Shown piece by piece: positions 24,017 through 32,071 of a stretch of DNA of 52,883 nt (positions are counted from its first letter, which is position 1; each line of letters begins with the position of its first letter). The stretch is taken from contig CAKSIJ010000017.1 of the NCBI GenBank assembly GCA_934462715.1, forward strand, positions 1 through 52,883, in the 5' to 3' direction. Below the pieces are notes generated by a model that saw nothing but the letters and a program-made list of their open reading frames with translations, ran no database searches and was not told the origin of the DNA. Both the position numbers and the translations under genes were made by a program. This stretch comes from an uncultured Clostridia bacterium (GTDB lineage Bacteria; Bacillota; Clostridia; UBA1381).

Positions 24017-25273
24017 GCAGAGGCAAAAAAGAGAAAAGGGAAGAAGTCGGAATTTGACGAAGCGGCAGAGCTGTTGGGAGCAATGGGAGATTTGTGCAAG
24101 GAGAAAAACATCAGCACAGATTTTATAATCAACGCGCTTGAAACCGCACTTGTAACGGCATACAAAAGAAATTTCAATTCCGCACAGAATGTTAAGGTTA
24201 CCATAGACAAAGTTACCGGACAGTTTAAGGTTTATGCGGAAAAAGAGGTTGTTGAAAATGTGGAGGAGGGAGATGAACAGCTGTATATCTCTCTTGAGGA
24301 CGCACATAAGCTTTCGGCAAAATATGAATTGGGCGATATTGTGGACATAGAAGTAACTCCGAGAAATTTCGGCAGAGTTGCGGCAATGAACGCAAAGCAG
24401 GTTATCACCCAGAAGCTGAGAGAAGCCGAGCGTGAGCAGGTATATAACAGCTCGGCCAAAATACTTAACGATATAGTAACGGGCAGAGTACGCAGAATCG
24501 ATGATGACGGCAGAGTTTTCGTCGAGGTTGAGATAGAGCATGACGGAATCAGCGAAACTGTTGAAGCAATGCTGCCATCAGACGAAATCCCGAAAAGCGA
24601 GATGCCGCCGAAGCTTCATTATGCACCGAATATGAGAATAGTGTGCTATGTGAGCGAAGTAAAGGCAGGAAACAGGGGAACACAGGTTGTTTTGTCAAGA
24701 ACTCATCCTAACCTTGTAAGACGCTTGTTCATGAGAGAGGTTCCAGAAATCAGTGACGGCGTTGTTGAAATCAAGAGCATAGCAAGAGAAGCCGGCTCGA
24801 GAACCAAAATTGCAGTTTACTCCGAAAACAAGGATATTGACGCGCAGGGTTCATGCATAGGCAAAAACGGAATAAGAGTTAATCAGATAAGCGATGAGCT
24901 CAGAGGCGAAAAGATCGATATTGTTAAATGGAGCGAAAATCCCGTTGAGTTCATAACGGCAAGCTTAAGTCCGTCGAGCGTTCTTGACGTTCAGATTAAC
25001 GAAGCCGAAAAGATGGCGGTTGTTACCGTTCCTGAATATCAGCAGTCGCTTGCCATAGGCAGTAAAGGTCAGAACGTAAGACTTGCGGCAAAGCTTACCG
25101 GCTGGAAAATAGATATTAAAAAGCCGGGAGATGAGCTTGAAGAAGAAAAGCCCGGTGAACCTGATGATACGGAGGATACCGCATTTGACGATGTTGCAGC
25201 GGAGCTGTTGGATACTGCTGCCGTATCGGAAGAAATAGCAGCCGATGATGAAGCAATAACAGAGGGCGAATAA
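24014..25273 (+). CDS. nusA: Transcription termination/antitermination factor NusA
   Basis: Binds RNA polymerase and nascent RNA to control pausing, termination and antitermination. It has 419 residues: N-terminal RNAP-binding domain (about 15-135), S1 domain (about 145-215, IVTGRVRRIDDDGRVFVEVE), KH1 and KH2 (DAQGSCIGKNGIRVNQI and SLAIGSKGQNVRLAAKL), then an acidic tail of about 55 residues. The C-terminal repeats of proteobacterial NusA are absent, as usual in Bacillota. It is co-transcribed with rimP and ylxR. Confidence 0.97.
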   Translation: MAEAKKRKGKKSEFDEAAELLGAMGDLCKEKNISTDFIINALETALVTAYKRNFNSAQNVKVTIDKVTGQFKVYAEKEVVENVEEGDEQLYISLEDAHKLSAKYELGDIVDIEVTPRNFGRVAAMNAKQVITQKLREAEREQVYNSSAKILNDIVTGRVRRIDDDGRVFVEVEIEHDGISETVEAMLPSDEIPKSEMPPKLHYAPNMRIVCYVSEVKAGNRGTQVVLSRTHPNLVRRLFMREVPEISDGVVEIKSIAREAGSRTKIAVYSENKDIDAQGSCIGKNGIRVNQISDELRGEKIDIVKWSENPVEFITASLSPSSVLDVQINEAEKMAVVTVPEYQQSLAIGSKGQNVRLAAKLTGWKIDIKKPGDELEEEKPGEPDDTEDTAFDDVAAELLDTAAVSEEIAADDEAITEGE

Positions 25274-25300
25274 TTTATAACCTATCGGAATCGGATTTGA

Positions 25301-25340
25301 TTTATGCCGCCATGCGGCGGAATGGAGATTAACATAAATG
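25301..25340 (+). promoter_or_regulatory. Hairpin-Shine-Dalgarno leader motif, copy B
   Basis: TTTAT, then GCCGC-CAT-GCGGC, then GGAATGGAGAT and the ylxR ATG at 25338. It lies inside the translation operon between nusA and ylxR. Confidence 0.75.
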
Positions 25341-25607
25341 GAGAAAAACAAACCCAGGCACATACCGCAAAGAATGTGCGTCGGATGCCGAAGTATGAGG
25401 GATAAGCCGGAGCTGGTGAGAGTGTTTGCCGACGGCGATGAATTGAAAATTGACGAAACCCACAAAATGAGCGGCAGAGGAACATATATTTGTAAGAACA
25501 GCGAATGTATTCTTGCGGCACAGAAGAAAAAAGCGCTCCAAAGACAGCTGAAAAGACAGGTGCCGGAGGAGCTTTATAAGGAGCTGATTGCTTATGTATC
25601 GGGATAA
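25338..25607 (+). CDS. ylxR: YlxR family RNA-binding protein (RnpM)
   Basis: An 89-residue basic protein with the family core RMCVGCRSMRDKPELVRV and MSGRGTYICKNSEC, found between nusA and infB in most Bacillota. In Bacillus it has been reported to bind the RNase P RNA and tune RNase P; that role is inferred here from homology. Its ATG follows the hairpin-Shine-Dalgarno element. Its 3' end overlaps the next gene by 14 bases. Confidence 0.93.
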   Translation: MEKNKPRHIPQRMCVGCRSMRDKPELVRVFADGDELKIDETHKMSGRGTYICKNSECILAAQKKKALQRQLKRQVPEELYKELIAYVSG

Positions 25608-25932
25608 GGTACTTTCCATGATAGGACTGGCAAAAAAAGCAGGAAAGGTATGTGCGGGAGCGCCGCTTTGCGAAAAGGAAATCAAGGCGGGAAAATCGGA
25701 GCTTATTATACTTGCAAAGGATATATCGGATAACGGCAGAAAGGCTGTAACCGATTCATGCAGATATTATTCTGTCAAATATATAGAATACTCGGACAAA
25801 GAGGGATTGGCAAGAGCGGTCGGAGCGGAAGGCGAGAGAACTGTTATTTCGGTTAATGACAAGGCGCTTGCGGAGGCAGTATTGAAAAAGTATACCGATT
25901 TTTTAAATCAGGAAGGAATGGTGAATAAATAA
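25594..25932 (+). CDS. ylxQ: L7Ae-family RNA-binding protein YlxQ
   Basis: A 112-residue L7Ae/L30e-type K-turn-binding protein, shown by MIGLAKKAGKVCAGAPLCEKEIKAGK and IILAKDISDN read in sections. I place the start at ATG 25594, with AAGGAG 10 bases upstream inside ylxR; a TTG at 25588 would be too close. It sits in the conserved ylxR-ylxQ-infB order, and its stop overlaps the infB start as TAATG. Related Bacillus proteins bind K-turn RNAs; the native target is not established. Confidence 0.92.
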   Translation: MYRDKVLSMIGLAKKAGKVCAGAPLCEKEIKAGKSELIILAKDISDNGRKAVTDSCRYYSVKYIEYSDKEGLARAVGAEGERTVISVNDKALAEAVLKKYTDFLNQEGMVNK

Positions 25933-28430
25933 TGGCAGCATCTAATGTTAAGGTTCAGGAAATAGCAAGGGAACTTAAAGTTCCGGCAAAAGAAATAATA
26001 GAAAAGCTTTCCAATTTCGGAATTACGCTTAAATCGGGAGCTTCACTGCTTGAAGAGGAGCATCTTTCGCTTATTCTTGAAATATATACACAGGAATACG
26101 ATATGGGCAGCGAGCCTATTGTGAAGCCTAAGGTAAAGGAAAAGCCGGCGGCGAAAGAGACTGAGAAGCCGACCGCAGCCGAAGCAAAAGCGGAGGAAAA
26201 GCCGCATACGGAAGAAAGCACGGCGAAAACAAAGCCGCAGCCTAAAAAAGCGCACGAACAAAAACAGCAGCCGAAGCCTGCCGAAGAAAAGAAGATCGAA
26301 ATGGCTAAGGATAACGGCAAAAAACCGAAAGAGAACAGCTCTGATAACAAAAATAAAAAGAAGAAAAATGAAAAACGTCCGGCATATCAAAAGGAAAAGG
26401 GCGAAAAGATTCAGCTTGATTTCAATGTTGACGATAACGAAAAAATCAAGATCAGCGATGAACATAATGTGCGTTATGTAGACACAAGAACCTCTACCGT
26501 TGAGCTTGAAAAGATTGAATCGAGAGAACGTCTTGAAAATCTTGTTACCGACAATATGCGCGATATGCAGGGCGGAAGAAGCAAGGCAAAGAAAAAGAAC
26601 AGAAACGAAAAGAATCTTTCGATGCCCGATAAGCAAAAGAATAAAAACGAGAAAAAGGAAGAACCTAAGAAAAAGGAAGAGCCTAAGCTTATCGAAATCC
26701 CGGAAACAATCACTGTCGGCGAATTTGCGCAAAAACTCGGCAAGCCGGCGGCTGAAATCGTTAAAAAACTTATGATGCTCGGGGTTATGGCTACAATCAC
26801 TCAAAACATAGATTTTGATACCGCATCGCTTATTGCCGATGATTACGGAATAGAAATCAAACAGGAAATAATCCTTACAAAAGAGGATATACTCTTTGAG
26901 GAGGAAGAGGATAAGCCGGAGGATCTCGTACCCCGTCCGCCCGTGGTTGTTGTTATGGGTCACGTTGACCACGGTAAAACCTCGCTTTTGGACGCTATAA
27001 GACATACGTCGGTAACGGACACCGAAGCCGGCGGTATCACACAGCATATCGGTGCGTACAGTGTTCGTCTTAATGACAGGGATATAACCTTCCTTGATAC
27101 ACCGGGACACGAAGCGTTTACAACCATGAGAGCAAGAGGAGCACAGGTTACTGACGTTGCAATACTCGTTGTTGCTGCCGATGACGGTATCATGCCGCAG
27201 ACGATAGAAGCTATCAACCACGCAAAGGCGGCAGGAGTTACAATTGTTGTTGCAATTAACAAGATAGACAAGGAAAATGCAAATGTTGACAGAGTTAAGC
27301 AGATGCTTGTCGAGCATGAGCTTGTACCCGAAGAATGGGGCGGAGATACGGTATGCGTTGAAATATCCGCAAAGAAGAGAATAAATATAGATTCGCTTCT
27401 TGAAATGGTTCTGCTTATTGCTGATATGAAAGAGCTGAAAGCAAACCCGAATAAACCTGCAAAGGGTACGGTTATCGAAGCAAGAATCGATAAGGGCAGA
27501 GGTCCTGTCGCAACGGTTCTTGTCCAGGACGGTACTTTGAATGTGGGCGATATAGTAATTGCCGGAACAGCCGTAGGTCACGTCCGTGCAATGGTAAACG
27601 ATAAGGGCAGACGTGTAAAAACAGCAGGTCCGTCAACACCTGTTGAAATTCTCGGTCTTTCCGAAGCACCGTCCGGCGGCGATCAATTCAGAGTTGTTAA
27701 GGATGAAAAGCTTGCAAAGGACGTTGCCGAATCGAGAAAACAGGAACAAAAGGAAACTAAGTTCAACTCTACCGTTAAGGTATCTCTCGATAATCTGTTC
27801 TCACAGATTGACGAGGGCAATATGAAAGAGCTTAATGTAATTATAAAGGCTGACGTACAGGGATCCGTAGAAGCGGTTAAGCAATCTCTTGAAAAGCTTT
27901 CAAATGATGAAGTACGAGTAAGGGCAATCCATGGCGGAGTAGGTGCGGTAAATGAATCGGACGTAATGCTTGCGAACGCTTCAAACGCTATTATAGTCGG
28001 CTTTAACGTAAGACCGGACGCAGGTGCTGCGGCTGCCGCTTCTCAGCATGAGGTTGATATTCGTCTTTACAGAGTTATCTACCAGGCTATCGAGGAAATC
28101 GAAGCCGCTATGAAGGGTATGCTTGACCCTGAATTTAAGGAAAATGTTATCGGTCATGCAGAAGTAAGACAGACATTCAGAGTTTCGGGCGTCGGCACTA
28201 TCGCAGGAAGCTATGTAACCGACGGTAAAATCACCCGAAACGCTCAGATCAGACTTGTTCGTGACGGTATCGTGGTTCACGAGGGTGAAATCGACAGTCT
28301 GAAGCGTTTCAAGGACGACGCTAAGGAAGTTGCTGAAGGCTTTGAATGTGGTATCGGAATTGCGAACTTTAACGATGTTAAAGAGGGCGATATAATCGAG
28401 TGTTATGTGATGGAAGAAATAGCAAGATAG
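25932..28430 (+). CDS. infB: Translation initiation factor IF-2
   Basis: The GTPase that places fMet-tRNA on the 30S subunit and promotes subunit joining, 832 residues. An N-terminal IF2_N helix domain is followed by a long Lys/Glu/Pro-rich linker (about 60-250), a second IF2_N unit (TVGEFAQKLGKPAAEIVKKL), then the G domain with GHVDHGKTS, DTPGHEAF and NKID, and the C-terminal beta-barrel and fMet-tRNA-binding domains. GTP-binding motifs are all intact. It is followed by an unusual repeat region before rbfA. Confidence 0.98.
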   Translation: MAASNVKVQEIARELKVPAKEIIEKLSNFGITLKSGASLLEEEHLSLILEIYTQEYDMGSEPIVKPKVKEKPAAKETEKPTAAEAKAEEKPHTEESTAKTKPQPKKAHEQKQQPKPAEEKKIEMAKDNGKKPKENSSDNKNKKKKNEKRPAYQKEKGEKIQLDFNVDDNEKIKISDEHNVRYVDTRTSTVELEKIESRERLENLVTDNMRDMQGGRSKAKKKNRNEKNLSMPDKQKNKNEKKEEPKKKEEPKLIEIPETITVGEFAQKLGKPAAEIVKKLMMLGVMATITQNIDFDTASLIADDYGIEIKQEIILTKEDILFEEEEDKPEDLVPRPPVVVVMGHVDHGKTSLLDAIRHTSVTDTEAGGITQHIGAYSVRLNDRDITFLDTPGHEAFTTMRARGAQVTDVAILVVAADDGIMPQTIEAINHAKAAGVTIVVAINKIDKENANVDRVKQMLVEHELVPEEWGGDTVCVEISAKKRINIDSLLEMVLLIADMKELKANPNKPAKGTVIEARIDKGRGPVATVLVQDGTLNVGDIVIAGTAVGHVRAMVNDKGRRVKTAGPSTPVEILGLSEAPSGGDQFRVVKDEKLAKDVAESRKQEQKETKFNSTVKVSLDNLFSQIDEGNMKELNVIIKADVQGSVEAVKQSLEKLSNDEVRVRAIHGGVGAVNESDVMLANASNAIIVGFNVRPDAGAAAAASQHEVDIRLYRVIYQAIEEIEAAMKGMLDPEFKENVIGHAEVRQTFRVSGVGTIAGSYVTDGKITRNAQIRLVRDGIVVHEGEIDSLKRFKDDAKEVAEGFECGIGIANFNDVKEGDIIECYVMEEIAR

Positions 28431-28442
28431 GGGTGCGGATTA

Positions 28443-28527
28443 AAATGCGCGCATCTCACCGGTATTCACGGCTTGAAGTACACAAAGTAATGACTGCGCC
28501 GCTCATAACGGCAATCTGCACACATTT
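28443..28527. repeat. 84-bp inverted-end repeat, copy 1
   Basis: Begins AAATGCGCGC and ends GCACACATTT, the inexact inverted ends of the unit. It lies 13 bases after the infB stop and abuts copy 2 head to tail. Confidence 0.85.
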
Positions 28528-28611
28528 AAATGCGCGCATCTCACCATTATTCGCGGCTTGAAGTACACAAAGTACGACTGCGCCGCTCATAACGGCAATC
28601 TGCACGCATTT
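28528..28611. repeat. 84-bp inverted-end repeat, copy 2
   Basis: Begins AAATGCGCGC and ends GCACGCATTT, imperfectly complementary ends (one mismatch in ten). An internal GCCG...CGGC hairpin lies near the right end. A tail of about 39 bases (AAATCCGCACAGGCT...) follows. Confidence 0.9.
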
Positions 28612-28650
28612 AAATCCGCACAGGCTGTTGATTTGTTGATATAAAAACAA

Positions 28651-28734
28651 AAATGCGCGCACTTCACCGGTATTCACGGCTTGAAGTACACTAAGTATGA
28701 CTGCGCCGTTCATAACGGCAAACTGCACGCATTT
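28651..28734. repeat. 84-bp inverted-end repeat, copy 3
   Basis: Same ends and core as copy 2, with about nine differences over 84 bases counted by eye. Its internal hairpin is a perfect GCCGTT-CAT-AACGGC. The same AAATCCGCACAGGCT tail follows, to about 28775. Confidence 0.9.
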
Positions 28735-28777
28735 AAATCCGCACAGGCTCTGCTTTGTCGATATAAAAAATAAAACA

Positions 28778-28810
28778 GCGGAACAGCAGGAGTCATCTCC
28801 TGCTTTCCGC
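28778..28810. other. Strong hairpin between the repeats and rbfA
   Basis: GCGGAACAGCAGGAG and CTCCTGCTTTCCGC pair almost completely around a TCAT loop. No T-run follows on the plus strand, so it should not end the operon; T-rich sequence follows on the minus strand. It may stabilise or process the infB-rbfA mRNA. Confidence 0.6.
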
Positions 28811-28845
28811 ACACTATAACCGCACAAATCGGGAAAGGGAAAATT

Positions 28846-29205
28846 ATGGCAAAAGAAAGAATAAACAAAATAAACGAAGAGGTTATGCGTGAGCTTTCTC
28901 AGGTTATAAGAGAATTAAAGGATGCACGCATACCTATGATAACAAGCGTTGTAGCCGTTCATGTAACAAATGATTTAAGCTATGCCAAAGCCTATATCAG
29001 TGTGTTCGGAGATGAGGAGGTGCAGAAAAATGCACTTGCCGGACTCAAAAGCGCACAGGGTTACATTCGCCGAGAGATCGGACACAGACTGCAATTAAGG
29101 CACACACCGGAATTTATATTTGAGCTTGACCACTCGATTGAACACGGATCAAAGATAAATCAAATGTTAAAGGATATTGAAAAACAGGATAACAAAAATG
29201 GATAA
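28846..29205 (+). CDS. rbfA: Ribosome-binding factor A
   Basis: A KH-like cold-shock factor for 16S 5'-end maturation, 119 residues. Diagnostic segments are INEEVMRELSQVIRELKD, VTNDLSYAKAYISVFG and GYIRREIGHRLQLRHTPE with FELDHSIEHG. GGGAAAGGG precedes the ATG. It overlaps the start of nrnA by 8 bases, indicating coupling. It is separated from infB by 415 bases of repeats, longer than usual for this pair. Confidence 0.96.
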   Translation: MAKERINKINEEVMRELSQVIRELKDARIPMITSVVAVHVTNDLSYAKAYISVFGDEEVQKNALAGLKSAQGYIRREIGHRLQLRHTPEFIFELDHSIEHGSKINQMLKDIEKQDNKNG

Positions 29206-30157
29206 TATAAAGGATTTAATCAGAGGGGCAGAGAGTATATTGCTTCTTTCGCATATTGATGAGGACACGGACGCTTTTTCGAGCTCGCTTGCGCTCAAAA
29301 ACGTTTTGGACGGTATGGGGAAAAAAGTAAAATACTATTTGAGCGAGCCTATAGAAAAACGTCTTTCGTTTTTGAGTGACGATTACGAAATTTATGACCC
29401 GCAAAAAGGCTGTGATGATGAGTGGGATCTTGTTATCTGTCTTGACAGCGCAGATGTCGGCAGACTTGGCGACAGAGCGGTTTTTCTTGACAGGGCGAAA
29501 ATGACGGTAAGCATAGACCACCATTACACCAACACAGGGTATGCAAAGGTAAACAGAGTTGACGGAGATATGTCGTCCGCGAGCGAAATGGTTTATGATT
29601 TAATTTGCGAAATGGGCGAAAAAATCACAAAAAAAACGGCAGAGCTTTTATATGCCGGTATAATGTCGGATACGGGGTGCTTAAAATACAGCTGTGCGTC
29701 GCCCAAAACTCTCAGAACCGTTGCCGCACTTATGGATTGCGGAATAGATCACGCAATGCTTTGCAGAGAGTTGTTTGACACCGAGGATATAGAGGTTATA
29801 CGTTTAAAGGGATATGTCATGGACAGCCTTGAAAGCTATTACGGAGGAAAACTGACAATTGCGGTTGTCGATTCGGAGATAATGGATAAATTCGGAGTGA
29901 GGGTCAATGACATCGGGGATGTTGTGAATATTCCCAGAAGCGTAAAAGGTACGCAGGTGGCACTTTTGATTAAGAAAACAACTGAAAAAATAAAGCTGAG
30001 TTTTCGTTCAAACGGAGTGGTTAACGTTGCGGAAATTGCTGTAAAAATAGGCGGCGGCGGTCATGCCATGGCGGCAGGAGCGTCAATGCCGCTTATGGAT
30101 TTGAACGAAGCAAAGCAAAAGCTTATTAAATTAATCGGAGAGAGTATAAATGATTGA
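29198..30157 (+). CDS. nrnA: DHH-family phosphoesterase, NrnA-like
   Basis: A bifunctional nanoRNase / 3'-phosphoadenosine 5'-phosphate phosphatase of 319 residues. The DHH domain has HIDEDTDAF (motif I, metal aspartates), CLDSAD (motif II) and SIDHHYTN (motif III); the DHHA1 domain ends with the GGGGHAMAAGAS substrate-binding loop. The ATG at 29198 has AGGA at an 8-base spacing, and the gene overlaps rbfA as it does in many Bacillota. truB and ribF, which usually follow, are not here; trmR overlaps its end instead. Confidence 0.9.
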   Translation: MDNIKDLIRGAESILLLSHIDEDTDAFSSSLALKNVLDGMGKKVKYYLSEPIEKRLSFLSDDYEIYDPQKGCDDEWDLVICLDSADVGRLGDRAVFLDRAKMTVSIDHHYTNTGYAKVNRVDGDMSSASEMVYDLICEMGEKITKKTAELLYAGIMSDTGCLKYSCASPKTLRTVAALMDCGIDHAMLCRELFDTEDIEVIRLKGYVMDSLESYYGGKLTIAVVDSEIMDKFGVRVNDIGDVVNIPRSVKGTQVALLIKKTTEKIKLSFRSNGVVNVAEIAVKIGGGGHAMAAGASMPLMDLNEAKQKLIKLIGESIND

Positions 30158-30809
30158 ATACGATAAGGACGCAATTTGCTATCCGTATATTACCGAGTTT
30201 TTAAGAAGCGAGGTAAACCGTCATGACGGTGTGTTAAAAGAGCTTGAAGAATACGCAAAAGAAAACAGCGTTCCGATAGTTCAGCCCGAAACGGCACAGC
30301 TTTTGGAGGTGCTTGCGGCGATGAAAAGACCGGCAAGGATTCTTGAAATAGGCTGTGCAATCGGATATTCAGCATTGCTTATGGCACAGTATCTTGCAGA
30401 TAACGGAACAGTTACAACAATTGAATGGGACGCAGATATGGCGGTTCGCGCAAGAGAAAATATAAAAAGAGCCGGTTATGAGGATAAAATCAATGTTATA
30501 CATAACGATGCAAAAGAGGTAATTCCGACTTTGACGGCGGAATATGATATTATTTTTCTCGACGGACCGAAAGCACATTACATATATATGCTGAATGACT
30601 GCATACGTCTTTTGAAAAAGGGCGGCTTGCTTGTTGCGGACAATGTCCTTTATAAGGGAATGACGGCGGACGACGCTCATGTCATAAGAAGAAAGATAAC
30701 GATAGTCAAGCGCTTGAGAAGATTTATTTCCGCTCAATTGCAGAGAGATGAATTGAGAACCGTTGTTTTACCGTTAGGCGACGGCGTTACGGTTGCGGTA
30801 AAAATGTAA
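30150..30809 (+). CDS. trmR: tRNA 5-hydroxyuridine methyltransferase, TrmR-like
   Basis: A SAM-dependent O-methyltransferase of the COMT/YrrM group, 219 residues. SAM-binding motifs are ILEIGCAIGYSALLMA, then TIEWDADMA, and the metal-site segment IFLDGPKAHY and LLVADNVLYKG. In Bacillus YrrM (TrmR) makes 5-methoxyuridine at wobble U34 from 5-hydroxyuridine. The next gene is the U32-family hydroxylase component, the same pairing as yrrM with yrrN-yrrO, which supports this specific role. The start overlaps nrnA by 8 bases. Confidence 0.85.
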   Translation: MIEYDKDAICYPYITEFLRSEVNRHDGVLKELEEYAKENSVPIVQPETAQLLEVLAAMKRPARILEIGCAIGYSALLMAQYLADNGTVTTIEWDADMAVRARENIKRAGYEDKINVIHNDAKEVIPTLTAEYDIIFLDGPKAHYIYMLNDCIRLLKKGGLLVADNVLYKGMTADDAHVIRRKITIVKRLRRFISAQLQRDELRTVVLPLGDGVTVAVKM

Positions 30810-30827
30810 GGGGGTTTACAGCCAAAA

Positions 30828-32057
30828 ATGAATAAGCCTGAGCTTTTAGCTCCCGGAGGGAGCTTGGAAAAGCTGAAAACAGCAATCAATTACGGTGCTG
30901 ACGCCGTATATATAGGCGGTGAAGCATTCAGTCTGAGAGTAGCCGCTGAAAATTTTTCATATGAGGATATGCGGGAGGGTATCCGCTATGCTCATGAACG
31001 GGGAAAAAAAGTATATCTGACGGCAAACATTTTGCCTCATAATGACGATATTAAAGAATTTAAACAGTTTATAAATGAAATAAGACCGATGGACTTTGAC
31101 GCTGTTCTGGTTGCCGATTTGGGAATTTTCGACATGATGAGAACACTTGTGCCCGAAATACCGATACACATAAGCACACAGGCGAACAATGTGAATTACC
31201 GTTCCGCCTGTACATGGTACAAGCTCGGCGCAAAAAGAGTTGTGCTTGCAAGGGAAATGAGCTTTGATGAAATAAAGGAAATAAGAGAGAAAACTCCGGA
31301 GGATCTGGAGCTTGAAGCGTTTGTACACGGCGCAATGTGCGTTTCCTATTCGGGTCGATGCCTTTTGTCAAATTACATGACGCACCGTGACGCAAACAGG
31401 GGAGCGTGCGCTCACCCTTGCCGCTGGAATTACTCGCTTGTTGAGCAGACAAGACCGGGCGAATACATGGACGTCTTTGAAAACGAAAGAGGAAGCTTTA
31501 TTTTCAATTCAAAGGATTTGTGCATGATAGAGCATATACCGGAGCTTGTAAACAGCGGAATCACAAGCTTTAAGCTTGAGGGCAGAGTTAAGACCTCGTA
31601 TTATGTCGCAACCATAGTCAAGGCATACAGAGAGGAAATTGACCGGTATTGTGCCGATCCGGAGAACTATGTGTTCGACAGGTCGCAGTATGACGAGCTT
31701 TGCAAAATAAGCCACAGACCATATTCCACAGGCTTTTATCTCGGCAAGCCGGGAGAAAACGAGCAGGTTTATACCGACAGCTCATACATTCGTGATTATG
31801 ACCTTATCGGTATGGTGGAAAGCTATGACGAAAAGAGCGGTATTGCAGTAATATCTCAGAGAAACAGATTTTTTGTCGGCGATGAGATAGAGGTGATACA
31901 ACCGGGAAAACCGTTTTTTAAGCAAAAGGTTGAGTATATGGAAAATGAAAACGGTGAAAGTATCGAAAGTGCGCCCCATGCAAAAATGATAATCAAAATG
32001 AAAATGGATCACCCGGTAACATCGGACGCAATGCTCAGAAAAGAAAGAAAACAATAG
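30828..32057 (+). CDS. trhP: U32 peptidase-family protein, tRNA U34 hydroxylation (TrhP-like)
   Basis: A 409-residue protein of the U32 'peptidase' family with MNKPELLAPGG at the start and the family signature EAFVHGAMCVSYSGRCLLS (about residues 165-183) followed by cysteines in GACAHPC, the probable iron-sulfur ligands. TrhP proteins hydroxylate tRNA U34 using prephenate; no true protease activity is implied. Bacillus has two such genes (yrrN, yrrO), but only one is visible here. It sits right after trmR, matching the two-step 5-methoxyuridine pathway. The C-terminal barrel domain is present. Confidence 0.85.
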   Translation: MNKPELLAPGGSLEKLKTAINYGADAVYIGGEAFSLRVAAENFSYEDMREGIRYAHERGKKVYLTANILPHNDDIKEFKQFINEIRPMDFDAVLVADLGIFDMMRTLVPEIPIHISTQANNVNYRSACTWYKLGAKRVVLAREMSFDEIKEIREKTPEDLELEAFVHGAMCVSYSGRCLLSNYMTHRDANRGACAHPCRWNYSLVEQTRPGEYMDVFENERGSFIFNSKDLCMIEHIPELVNSGITSFKLEGRVKTSYYVATIVKAYREEIDRYCADPENYVFDRSQYDELCKISHRPYSTGFYLGKPGENEQVYTDSSYIRDYDLIGMVESYDEKSGIAVISQRNRFFVGDEIEVIQPGKPFFKQKVEYMENENGESIESAPHAKMIIKMKMDHPVTSDAMLRKERKQ

Positions 32058-32071
32058 TGCAGGTATACGGT

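Noticed and set aside
26043..27581. 512-codon open frame on the minus strand opposite infB
   Set aside because: It lies fully inside infB, whose motifs are certain. The translation is low-complexity (Phe/Leu/Arg/Cys-rich) with no ribosome binding site or known domain; it is a shadow of the Lys/Glu-rich linker codons.
28456..28827. 123-codon minus-strand ORF with a repeated hydrophobic peptide
   Set aside because: It is produced by the 84-bp repeats. It starts at a TTG without a clear ribosome binding site and the third unit shifts frame relative to the other two, so it is unlikely to be a protein.
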